Source: an uncultured Oscillospiraceae bacterium (GTDB lineage: Bacteria > Bacillota > Clostridia > Oscillospirales > Oscillospiraceae). Taken from it: a DNA stretch of 20,465 bases. Positions 14,587 through 20,465 of the stretch are shown one piece after another. The notes beneath the pieces are model-generated. The model made no database searches and was not told the DNA's origin. It saw only the letters and a program-made list of their open reading frames with translations. The DNA lies in NCBI GenBank assembly GCA_910587785.1, contig CAJUOA010000062.1, positions 1 to 20,465 on the forward strand, in the 5' to 3' direction. Position 1 is the first letter of the stretch, and every line of letters begins with the position of its first letter. A program made the translations under genes and the position numbers.

Positions 14587-16477
14587 GTATTTGCCGGTCC
14601 TGATCGTCGCGGCGATCATCAGCGTGTTTGCCACCGTCTTTGTGGCCGCCTACCTCAGGATCAAAAACAAGAAGGAGGCCCTGGGCTTCGACCGCCACAT
14701 GGAGGACGGGGAGCTCATCCGCCGCCTCCTCAAGTACGCGGTGCCCTATAAGAAGCAGTTTGTCCTGGTGCTGGGCATCATGCTGGTCTCCATCGCCTAC
14801 GATCTGGCCTCGCCTCTGATCGTGGGCGCCATCGAGGAGATGATCAAGGACGACTTCCAGCTGGGAGCGCTGGGCCGCTGGGTCCTGCTGTACGCGGGCA
14901 TCCTCATCGTCTCCCTGATCTGCACCTACTTCCAGGCCATCATCCTCCAGCGGACGGGACAGCGCATCCTCTCCGCCCTGCGGCAGGACCTGTTCGTCCA
15001 CATTGAGAGCCTCTCCCATGAACAGCTCAACCAGATCCCCGTGGGCAAGCTGGTCACCCGCGTCACCAACGACACCAACGCCATCTCCATGATGTTCACC
15101 AACATCCTGGTCAATATGGCGAAGAACGTCTTCGTGGTGGTGGGCGTCCTGGCGGCCATGCTGATGCTCAACTACGCGCTGACGCTGATGGTGCTGTGCT
15201 TCGTGCCCTTCCTGGTCCTCTTCACCGTGATCTTCCGCAAGTTTACCCGGAAGGTCTTCCGGGTGGTCAAGGACCGGACCACGGACATCAACACCTACCT
15301 CTCCGAGAACCTCTCCGGCATCAAGATCACCCAGGTCTTCAACCAGGAGGAGCGGAAGATGGCGGACTTCCTCCGCCGGAGCAACGACCTGAAGAAGGCC
15401 AAGCAGAACCAGATTTTCGTCTTCGGTATCTTCCGCCCCATGGTCTACATGCTCTATATCTCCTCCGTGCTCTGCCTGCTCTACCTGGGCGGCCGGGGAT
15501 ATATCAAGGGCGGCACCTTCCTGGGGCAGAGCTTCACCAGCGGCGTCATCGTGTCCTTCTACATGTACGTCAACAAGTTCTTCAACCCCATCCAGAACCT
15601 GGCCGAGCAGTTCAACCAGCTCCAGAGCGCCTTCGCCAGCGCGGAGAAGATCTTCACCATCTTCGACATGAAGCCCGAGGTGGTGGATGAGCCCGGCGCC
15701 ATCGAGCTGGAGGAGATCCGCGGCGAGATCGAGTTCAAGGACGTCTGGTTTGCCTACGTCCCCGGGGAGTGGGTCCTCAAGGGCGTCAGCTTCCACGTCC
15801 TCCCCCGGCAGACCGTGGCCTTCGTCGGCTCCACCGGCTCCGGCAAGACCACCATCCTCAACCTCATCTGCCGCAACTACGACATCCAGAAGGGGCAGAT
15901 CCTCATCGACGGCATCGACATCCGTCATATCAAGATCGCCTCCCTGCGCAAGCACTTCGGGCAGATGCTCCAGGACGTGTTCCTCTTCTCCGGCACGGTC
16001 CGCAGCAACATCGTGCTGCGGGAGGACCGCTTCACCGACGAGGAGATCTGGCAGGCCTGCCGCTATGTCAACGCCGACTCCTTCATCAATAAGATGGAGA
16101 ACGGCTTGGACGAGACCGTCCGGGAGCGGGGCAACAACTTCTCCGCCGGACAGCGGCAGCTCCTCAGCTTTGCCCGCACCATCATCCACCGCCCGGAGGT
16201 CATGATCCTGGACGAGGCCACCGCCAACATCGACACCGAGACCGAGATCCTCATCCAGGACTCCCTGGAGAAGATGAAGAACATCGGCACCATGCTGATC
16301 GTGGCCCATCGCCTCTCCACCATCCAGCACGCGGACAACATCATCGTCCTGGCCCACGGCGAGATTCTGGAGCAGGGCACCCATCAGGAGCTCCTCCGCC
16401 ACCGCGGCCGGTATTACCAGCTCTATACCCTCCAGTTCAACAAGCAGCAGCTCCAGGCGGCCCAGGGGGCGTCGTGA
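14579..16477 (+). CDS. ABC exporter half-transporter, catalytic-site subunit (TM288/BmrD-like)
   Basis: The 632-residue partner of the preceding gene overlaps it by 8 bp. An extra N-terminal hydrophobic helix (about 5-25), followed by a basic RIKNKK, precedes the standard six-helix membrane domain (about 55-345). The NBD has Walker A GSTGSGKT (417-424), Q-loop Gln465, Walker B VMILDE (541-546) with catalytic Glu546, and switch His577. Its signature reads FSAGQ (521-525) instead of LSGGQ. So this subunit has the intact Walker B and an altered signature while the partner has the reverse, exactly the asymmetry expected of one hydrolytic and one degenerate site in a heterodimer. The short C-terminal tail is Gln/Ala-rich. 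A terminator follows. Confidence 0.92.
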   Translation: MREYLPVLIVAAIISVFATVFVAAYLRIKNKKEALGFDRHMEDGELIRRLLKYAVPYKKQFVLVLGIMLVSIAYDLASPLIVGAIEEMIKDDFQLGALGRWVLLYAGILIVSLICTYFQAIILQRTGQRILSALRQDLFVHIESLSHEQLNQIPVGKLVTRVTNDTNAISMMFTNILVNMAKNVFVVVGVLAAMLMLNYALTLMVLCFVPFLVLFTVIFRKFTRKVFRVVKDRTTDINTYLSENLSGIKITQVFNQEERKMADFLRRSNDLKKAKQNQIFVFGIFRPMVYMLYISSVLCLLYLGGRGYIKGGTFLGQSFTSGVIVSFYMYVNKFFNPIQNLAEQFNQLQSAFASAEKIFTIFDMKPEVVDEPGAIELEEIRGEIEFKDVWFAYVPGEWVLKGVSFHVLPRQTVAFVGSTGSGKTTILNLICRNYDIQKGQILIDGIDIRHIKIASLRKHFGQMLQDVFLFSGTVRSNIVLREDRFTDEEIWQACRYVNADSFINKMENGLDETVRERGNNFSAGQRQLLSFARTIIHRPEVMILDEATANIDTETEILIQDSLEKMKNIGTMLIVAHRLSTIQHADNIIVLAHGEILEQGTHQELLRHRGRYYQLYTLQFNKQQLQAAQGAS

Positions 16478-16482
16478 GAAAA

Positions 16483-16509
16483 GGGGAGGTCCTTCGGGGC
16501 CTCCCTCTT
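16483..16509 (+). terminator. UUCG-capped terminator after the ABC exporter
   Basis: GGGGAGGTCC (16483-16492) pairs over 10 positions, including two G-U pairs, with GGGCCTCCCT (16497-16506) around a stable TTCG tetraloop, followed by CTT. The T-run is weak, so termination may be partial. The -35 of the cobS promoter overlaps its end. Confidence 0.6.
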
Positions 16510-16535
16510 GCAATTCTTGCAAAATCTGCTATACT
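16508..16535 (+). promoter_or_regulatory. Promoter of the cobS-cobU-cobC operon
   Basis: TTGCAA (16508-16513), a 16-nt spacer and TATACT (16530-16535) precede the cobS ATG at 16569. The leader is only about 28 nt, too short for a cobalamin riboswitch, so B12 feedback at this point is not evident. Confidence 0.6.
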
Positions 16536-16568
16536 GTTGTTGAACTCCGAGAGGAAGGGAGAGGACCT

Positions 16569-17327
16569 ATGAGAGAGCTCCTGCGCTCCTGCGCCATCGC
16601 CTTTTCCACCTATTCTCGCATCCCCATGCCTATGGTGGAATGGAACGAAAAAAATATGCGCCACACCCTGGCCTTTTTCCCCCTGGTGGGGGCGGCGGTG
16701 GGAGCGGTGTTCTGGGGCGCGGGGGCGCTGTGCGGCCTTCTGGACGCGGGCCCGATCCTGCGGGCGGGGGTGCTCACGGCGGTGCCGGCCCTGGTCACCG
16801 GCGGCATCCACCTGGACGGCTACTGCGACACCGTGGACGCCCTGGCCTCCCACGCCTCCCGGGAGAAGAAGCTGGTCATCCTCAAGGACTCCAGCGCCGG
16901 GGCCTTTGCGGTCATCTGGTGCTGTGTGTGGTTCCTGGCCTATTTCTCCCTGCTCACGGAGGCGGAGAGCCTGCCCACCCTGGCGGCGGGCTTCGTCCTC
17001 AGCCGCGCCCTCAGCGCCCGGGCCATTGAGCGCCTGCCCTCCGCCCGGGCGGGCATGGGGGCCGCGCTGAAGTCGGGGAGCCGGTTCCCCTGGTGGGTGC
17101 TGGCGGTCTACCTGGTACTGTGCGGCGGGGCGGTATGGCTCTGGGGGGAGCCGCTGGCGGCGCTGGCGGCGCTGGCGGCGGCGGCGCTCTTCTACTTCTA
17201 CTACAAGTCAATGGCCATGCGCCAGTTCGGCGGCTTCACCGGCGATCTGGCGGGATGGTTTTTGCAGGTCTGTGAGTTGGTGATCCTCGCGGCCGTGGTA
17301 TTAACAGAAAGGATGTGTGCGATATGA
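16569..17327 (+). CDS. cobS: Adenosylcobinamide-GDP ribazoletransferase (cobalamin synthase) CobS
   Basis: The 252-residue integral membrane enzyme joins adenosylcobinamide-GDP to alpha-ribazole (or its phosphate), the last assembly step of the cobalamin lower loop. The family motif HLDGYCDTVDAL (81-92) supplies the acidic metal-binding residues, and GGFTGDLAGW (221-230) is the second conserved signature near the C terminus. Several hydrophobic helices lie between, including an Ala/Leu-rich one (196-211) encoded by a 9-bp tandem repeat. The length is standard. GAAGGGAGAGG precedes the ATG. Its stop overlaps the cobU-like ATG (ATGA). With the two following genes it forms a nucleotide-loop assembly or salvage operon. 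Confidence 0.93.
   Translation: MRELLRSCAIAFSTYSRIPMPMVEWNEKNMRHTLAFFPLVGAAVGAVFWGAGALCGLLDAGPILRAGVLTAVPALVTGGIHLDGYCDTVDALASHASREKKLVILKDSSAGAFAVIWCCVWFLAYFSLLTEAESLPTLAAGFVLSRALSARAIERLPSARAGMGAALKSGSRFPWWVLAVYLVLCGGAVWLWGEPLAALAALAAAALFYFYYKSMAMRQFGGFTGDLAGWFLQVCELVILAAVVLTERMCAI
17154..17180 (+). repeat. Three tandem copies of a 9-bp unit inside cobS
   Basis: CTGGCGGCG is repeated three times in a row and followed by further GCG triplets. It encodes a Leu-Ala-Ala run in a transmembrane helix. Gain or loss of a unit would keep the frame, so the helix length could vary between strains. Confidence 0.6.
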
Positions 17328-17668
17328 TTTTGATTGTAGGCGGCGCTTCCCAGGGCAAGCTGGACTTTGCCCGGGCGGAGCTGGGCGTCCACGCCTGGAG
17401 CGAGGGCGTCCTGGGGGAGGAGGACTGTGTGCGGGATCTCCACCTGGTTATTCGGGCCATGGACGACCCCCGGGCGGCTATCGGCGCGTGGCTGGAGGAC
17501 CACCCCCAGGGGGTCCTCATCTGCGACGAGGTGGGTTCCGGCGTGGTGCCCACAGACCCCGAGGACCGGGCCTGGCGGGAGGCGGTGGGCCGCATCTGCT
17601 GTGAGCTGGCCCCCCACGCCGAGGCGGTCTACCGGGTGACCTGCGGCCTGGGGATGCGGCTGAAATGA
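17324..17668 (+). CDS. Short CobU-like protein (adenosylcobinamide kinase/guanylyltransferase family)
   Basis: The 114-residue product starts MILIVGGASQGKLDFARAEL. Classical CobU is about 180 residues and phosphorylates adenosylcobinamide, then transfers GMP through a guanylylated His. The N terminus matches the CobU P-loop start, but GGASQGKLD has Leu-Asp where GGARSGKS has Ser/Thr. The C-terminal half matches well: LICDEVGSGVVPTDPEDRAWREAVG and a VYRVTCGLGMRLK ending. The middle section of the full enzyme, including the usual guanylylation His region, is missing; His23 is the only His in the N-terminal third. Gene order (cobS before, cobC-like after, ATGA overlaps on both sides) supports a cobinamide role. 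Whether it is active, a reduced enzyme or a decayed one cannot be told from sequence. A GTG at 17315 is an alternative start. Confidence 0.72.
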   Translation: MILIVGGASQGKLDFARAELGVHAWSEGVLGEEDCVRDLHLVIRAMDDPRAAIGAWLEDHPQGVLICDEVGSGVVPTDPEDRAWREAVGRICCELAPHAEAVYRVTCGLGMRLK

Positions 17669-18222
17669 CCGTCTTCCTCATCCGCCACGGGCAGACCCGG
17701 GGCAACCTGGAGCGGCGCTACATCGGGTCCACGGACCAGCGCCTCTGTGCCCGGGGAAGGGAGGCGCTGGAGGCCGTCCGGCCCCCGGCGGCGGACGCGC
17801 TGTATGTCTCCCCCATGCTCCGCTGCCGGGAGACGGCGGCCATCCTCTACCCCGATATGGAACAGACGGTGGTCCCCGGCCTCCAGGAGACGGATATGGG
17901 GGCCTTTGAGGGCCATACGTACGCGGAACTCAAGGACGACATCTTCTATCAGGCGTGGCTGGAGTCCTCCGGTGATATCGCGCCCCCCGGCGGCGAGCGC
18001 AAGGAGGAGGTCCGCATCCGGGTCCTGGAGGCGTTTCGCTCTGTCGCGGCCCGCCACGGGCCGGAGGACGCTGCCGCCCTGGTTGTCCACGGCGGCACCA
18101 TCATGACCCTGCTGGAGGCCCTGGAGCCCAGCCATGAATACTATCGCTGGCAGGCCCCCAACGGCGGGGGATTCTGCTGTACGTGGGACGGAACGGAGAT
18201 AAAAGTCGAAGGGGAGCTGTGA
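17665..18222 (+). CDS. Histidine phosphatase, CobC-like (alpha-ribazole phosphatase candidate)
   Basis: The 185-residue product starts MTVFLIRHGQTRGN. The RHGQT motif (7-11) holds the phosphorylated His8. Other catalytic residues of the branch are Arg53 in SPMLRCRETA, Glu75 in LQETDMGAFEG and His142 in VVHGG. CobC in this superfamily removes phosphate from alpha-ribazole 5'-phosphate or from the cobalamin phosphate. The ATGA overlap with the short cobU-like gene and nearness to cobS make that role likely, but phosphoglycerate mutase-like phosphatases look similar, so the name is context-based. Its stop codon lies in the loop of the terminator hairpin that follows. Confidence 0.82.
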   Translation: MTVFLIRHGQTRGNLERRYIGSTDQRLCARGREALEAVRPPAADALYVSPMLRCRETAAILYPDMEQTVVPGLQETDMGAFEGHTYAELKDDIFYQAWLESSGDIAPPGGERKEEVRIRVLEAFRSVAARHGPEDAAALVVHGGTIMTLLEALEPSHEYYRWQAPNGGGFCCTWDGTEIKVEGEL

Positions 18223-18240
18223 AGCTCCCCCTTCGGCTTG
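18207..18240 (+). terminator. Terminator of the cob operon
   Basis: GGGGAGCT (18211-18218) pairs with AGCTCCCC (18223-18230) around GTGA. After one bulged C, CGAA pairs with TTCG and extends the stem. The loop contains the phosphatase TGA stop. The tail (GGCTTGTTG) is only moderately T-rich. Confidence 0.55.
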
Positions 18241-18263
18241 TTGAGGAAATATCTTACATCAAA

Positions 18264-18298
18264 ATGACGCCGGAGGCAGGAGCCCCCGGCGCCGTTTT
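18264..18298. terminator. Bidirectional terminator between convergent genes
   Basis: GACGCCGG (18266-18273) pairs with CCGGCGCC (18286-18293), with one G-U wobble on one strand. TTTT follows on the plus side (18295-18298) and, on the minus side, ATTTT follows (the AAAAT at 18261-18265). It sits between the plus-strand cob operon and the minus-strand surface protein gene and could end both transcripts. Confidence 0.6.
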
Positions 18299-18334
18299 AC
18301 ATGTCTGTGTGGGAATTTGGAAGGATGATCTTAC

Positions 18335-20446
18335 TTAGTTTTGACTCCACGCCTCCAGATCTTCGTAGAACGCGGACAGACGCTCACCCAGGTCCATGAC
18401 AATCTCGTCTTCTTCGCCTTCAACGTCCACGGTGAAGCCCTTCAGGACTTTATAGTATGTCACGAAGTTCTCCTGCACCTGGCGCACGAGGCCCACAGTC
18501 ACGATCGCGTCAGGATCGAGAGGCTCGTCTTCAGTATCCACGACCAGCTGGCGCTCCAGAGCCCAATAGATGGCCTGCGCATATTCATGGTCGATGAACT
18601 TGAAGTCCGCGGGGAGCTCCACGTCCTCGGCCTGTTCGTGTACGCGCATCTCCTCCAGCATCTGGGCGAGGGTCACGAGGCCGGCCAGAGGCACGGTCTC
18701 GTCATCAATGCTGACGGTCTCTGCCTCGGGCTCATCCTCAACGTCGGGGTCCTCGGGGAAATCAGGGGTGTCGGGGACATCCGGCACGTCGGGTTCATCA
18801 GGGGTGTCAGGGGTGTCGGGGACATCCGGAACATCGGGTTCATCCGGGGTGTCCGGAGTATCGGGGGTGTCAGGCACGTCCGGGGTATCGGGGACATCGG
18901 GAGTGTCGGGCGTTTCCGGCACGTCGGGGATGATCTCTTCCCACTGGGCTACCAGGATGAGCGTCCCGGTAACAGTTGCGGTCTCCAGATCAATCTCTGT
19001 GTCGTCAGACACACGCCAACCGATAAAGGTGTAACCCTCGCGGACAGGCTCCTCACCATCCTTGTAGAAGGGGACGGGATTTTTGTTCTCGACTTCGTGC
19101 TTCTCGTCCGCAAACACAGCGCCATCAGCGCCGTCGGTGTAGGTCACATCGAAATACCGGTCATGGGCGGCCTTCAAAGAAAGCCCGTGTTGGCAGTTCT
19201 CATCGACCGCATGTGATTCTTGTGTAGTATACGCGTTCTCATGGCTCTCATCGCCCCAACGATTACTTCCATCAAAGAACCATCCTGTGATAGGCTTGCC
19301 ATCCGGCCCGATCACATTCATAGATGCGGCAGACGGGAGCTTAAGCGTTGCACCCGCAATTTTGCGCACATCATCGCTGTGCGCAGATGCGCTATTGTTG
19401 TAGATTTCGGTGCCTTCTTCTGCGATGAAGGTACTGTTCTTGTTCACCAGGATACCGCCGCCGACGTTGGCGTTATTCTCAGTGACCGAACTATCGTCCA
19501 TAGTCACCTCTGCACCCTGCTGAACATAGATACCGCCGCCTTGGCTCGCCTCGTTGCCGGAGATCGTGCTGTTTGTCACTGTGACATCAGACTTGTTTCC
19601 AGTAACAAAGATACCGCCGCCGCTCTGCACAGTTCCTTCACCCTGGATGGCTGCCGCAGTATTATCTGAAATCGTGCTGCCTGTGATAGAAGCATTGCTG
19701 TTCGTCAAATAGATACCGCCGCCATCGATTTCTGCTCTATTTCCGGTGATCTCTCCGCCTGTGATAACAACGGCGTTCTCATCGGTGTCCTTAGCCGTAC
19801 CCGCAGCGGCGATCCCGCCGCCTGCGCCGCCGATGCCTCCATTTGCATTAGGACCGCTGGCCGTATTGTTGGAGATGGTCCCGCCGTTCATATTGAACTG
19901 AGCATGGTCCCAACCATCATAGCCGTTGTTCACAAAGACGCCGCCGCCAGAGTGTCCAGTGCTATTCTCGGTGATCTCACCGCCGTTCATCGTGAACGTG
20001 CCGCCATCTTTGATATATACGCCGCCGCCATTCTCTGCCACCTTATTACCGGAGATCTCGCCGCCGTTCATCGTGACATTTGCATTGTCATCAACGTAAA
20101 TACCTCCACCGGCCTTGCCGCCGCCGCCTGTGATTTTGCCCGTCTCATCGGTCTGGACATCGTCACCATCGGCCTCGGCCTCGGTATCTGTGTCTTCCGT
20201 GCTGGGTACCTTCTCGTCGGATAAGGTCAAGCTGGTGTCCTCCCCCGTCACCTTGATGACAGAGCTCTCACCGTTACCACTGAGCTCATGCCCGTTCAAG
20301 TTGATGGAAGCATCCACGCCATCCTTGATGACCAGGGTTTTGTCCAGTTCGACATCGCTGTCCAGGTAGTAGTCGTAGGTCAAGTCTTCACTGCCCTCGT
20401 TCTTGTGTCCGGCAGCCGTTACTATTAGTTTGCAGGGAACAAGCAC
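18335..20446 (-). CDS. Large surface protein: beta-helix repeats, InlB_B-like repeat, Asp/Pro linker, SLH-like tail
   Basis: The frame is 703 residues from a GTG at 20446. About 105-355 is a ladder of imperfect 25-35-residue repeats such as GGGIYVDDNANVTMNGGEISGN, the pattern of pectin-lyase-fold (right-handed beta-helix) adhesins. 432-503 matches the Listeria-Bacteroides (InlB_B) repeat, with VREGYTFIGWRV and ILVAQWEE. 507-574 is an Asp/Pro-rich linker (PDTPDEPDVPDV-type). 586-662 resembles a weak SLH module (HEYAQAIYWALERQLVV...LDPDAIVTV), possibly the wall anchor; no LPxTG is present. There is no signal peptide, no ribosome binding site at the GTG and an in-frame TAA 6 bp upstream, so the 5' end is probably broken, frameshifted or mis-assembled, with the rest outside the window. 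The gene is visibly less GC-rich than its neighbours. Likely a cell-surface adhesin. Confidence 0.75.
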   Translation of the reverse strand: MLVPCKLIVTAAGHKNEGSEDLTYDYYLDSDVELDKTLVIKDGVDASINLNGHELSGNGESSVIKVTGEDTSLTLSDEKVPSTEDTDTEAEADGDDVQTDETGKITGGGGKAGGGIYVDDNANVTMNGGEISGNKVAENGGGVYIKDGGTFTMNGGEITENSTGHSGGGVFVNNGYDGWDHAQFNMNGGTISNNTASGPNANGGIGGAGGGIAAAGTAKDTDENAVVITGGEITGNRAEIDGGGIYLTNSNASITGSTISDNTAAAIQGEGTVQSGGGIFVTGNKSDVTVTNSTISGNEASQGGGIYVQQGAEVTMDDSSVTENNANVGGGILVNKNSTFIAEEGTEIYNNSASAHSDDVRKIAGATLKLPSAASMNVIGPDGKPITGWFFDGSNRWGDESHENAYTTQESHAVDENCQHGLSLKAAHDRYFDVTYTDGADGAVFADEKHEVENKNPVPFYKDGEEPVREGYTFIGWRVSDDTEIDLETATVTGTLILVAQWEEIIPDVPETPDTPDVPDTPDVPDTPDTPDTPDEPDVPDVPDTPDTPDEPDVPDVPDTPDFPEDPDVEDEPEAETVSIDDETVPLAGLVTLAQMLEEMRVHEQAEDVELPADFKFIDHEYAQAIYWALERQLVVDTEDEPLDPDAIVTVGLVRQVQENFVTYYKVLKGFTVDVEGEEDEIVMDLGERLSAFYEDLEAWSQN
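18757..18932 (-). repeat. Degenerate tandem repeats encoding the Asp/Pro linker
   Basis: On the minus strand, short units meaning Pro-Asp-Thr/Val/Glu are reiterated. The longest direct repeat is a 45-bp block encoding PDTPDTPDEPDVPDV, present twice in a row with a few base changes. This is the extended stalk that would carry the beta-helix head away from the wall, and it is prone to length variation. Confidence 0.75.
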
Positions 20447-20465
20447 CAGTTAGCTTGCGACCAGC

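Noticed and set aside
14480..16522. 680-codon open frame on the minus strand
   Set aside because: It is antisense to the second ABC subunit, whose motifs are all in place; the minus-strand frame is a GC-driven shadow.
16478..16568. Cobalamin riboswitch upstream of cobS
   Set aside because: The gap is only 91 bp and is filled by the exporter terminator and the cobS promoter; no B12-box-like sequence is seen.
18341..19216. 291-codon plus-strand frame opposite the surface protein
   Set aside because: It mirrors the repetitive minus-strand gene (GVRGVGDI-type repeats are the reverse of the Asp/Pro linker), with no ribosome binding site or known domain.
19500..20130. Regularly spaced GC-rich repeats (ATACCGCCGCC) that might suggest a CRISPR-like array
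   Set aside because: The repeats are short, of uneven spacing and encode the GGGIY turns of the beta-helix in a continuous frame; there are no unique spacers or cas genes.

Overview
The window looks like chromosomal DNA from a high-GC member of the Clostridia, most plausibly a gut Oscillospiraceae (Flavonifractor/Lawsonibacter/Intestinimonas-like). The grounds are strongly GC-rich third codon positions, AGGAGG-type ribosome binding sites with some TTG starts, the ecfA-ecfA-ecfT-truA order followed by DUF5711-like and CvpA-like genes, a zinc-finger ClpE-type unfoldase, a short CobU-like protein, and a beta-helix surface protein with a weak SLH-like tail. The genus is inferred, not shown.

Layout. 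(1) 1-480 has no long gene. It holds what reads as a complete type I toxin-antitoxin cassette: a 25-residue hydrophobic peptide gene whose Shine-Dalgarno lies in a hairpin, opposed by a consensus minus-strand promoter and a minus-strand intrinsic terminator that together define an antisense RNA of about 330 nt. (2) 493-7924 is a probable long operon from a consensus promoter: RNA methyltransferase-like, VanZ-like, GNAT, ecfA1, ecfA2, ecfT, truA, DUF5711-like and CvpA-like genes. The ECF genes form the ATPase pair and transmembrane coupling protein of a shared vitamin importer; no substrate-binding S component is present. (3) 8058-10610 carries the Clp ATPase and a small four-cysteine protein, closed by a strong terminator. 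(4) 10623-12603 carries a nucleotidyltransferase and an EFR1-type flavodoxin/ferredoxin protein, closed by a 16-bp hairpin. (5) 12619-16509 carries a heterodimeric ABC exporter with one degenerate and one competent ATP site, behind a consensus promoter and overlapping inverted repeats. (6) 16508-18240 is a cobalamin nucleotide-loop operon: cobS, a short cobU-like gene and a cobC-like phosphatase, joined by ATGA overlaps. (7) On the minus strand, 18335-20446 encodes a large surface protein whose 5' end looks incomplete or frameshifted.

The least ordinary items are the toxin/antisense cassette at the left edge and a dispersed two-hairpin repeat. The repeat occurs twice in opposite orientations (3397-3471, inside the ECF operon, and 12449-12526), with a paired base change between copies that keeps the small hairpin intact. 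The CobU-like protein, far shorter than classical CobU, is the most interesting protein-level anomaly. No tRNA, rRNA, CRISPR array, IS transposase or phage gene was seen.
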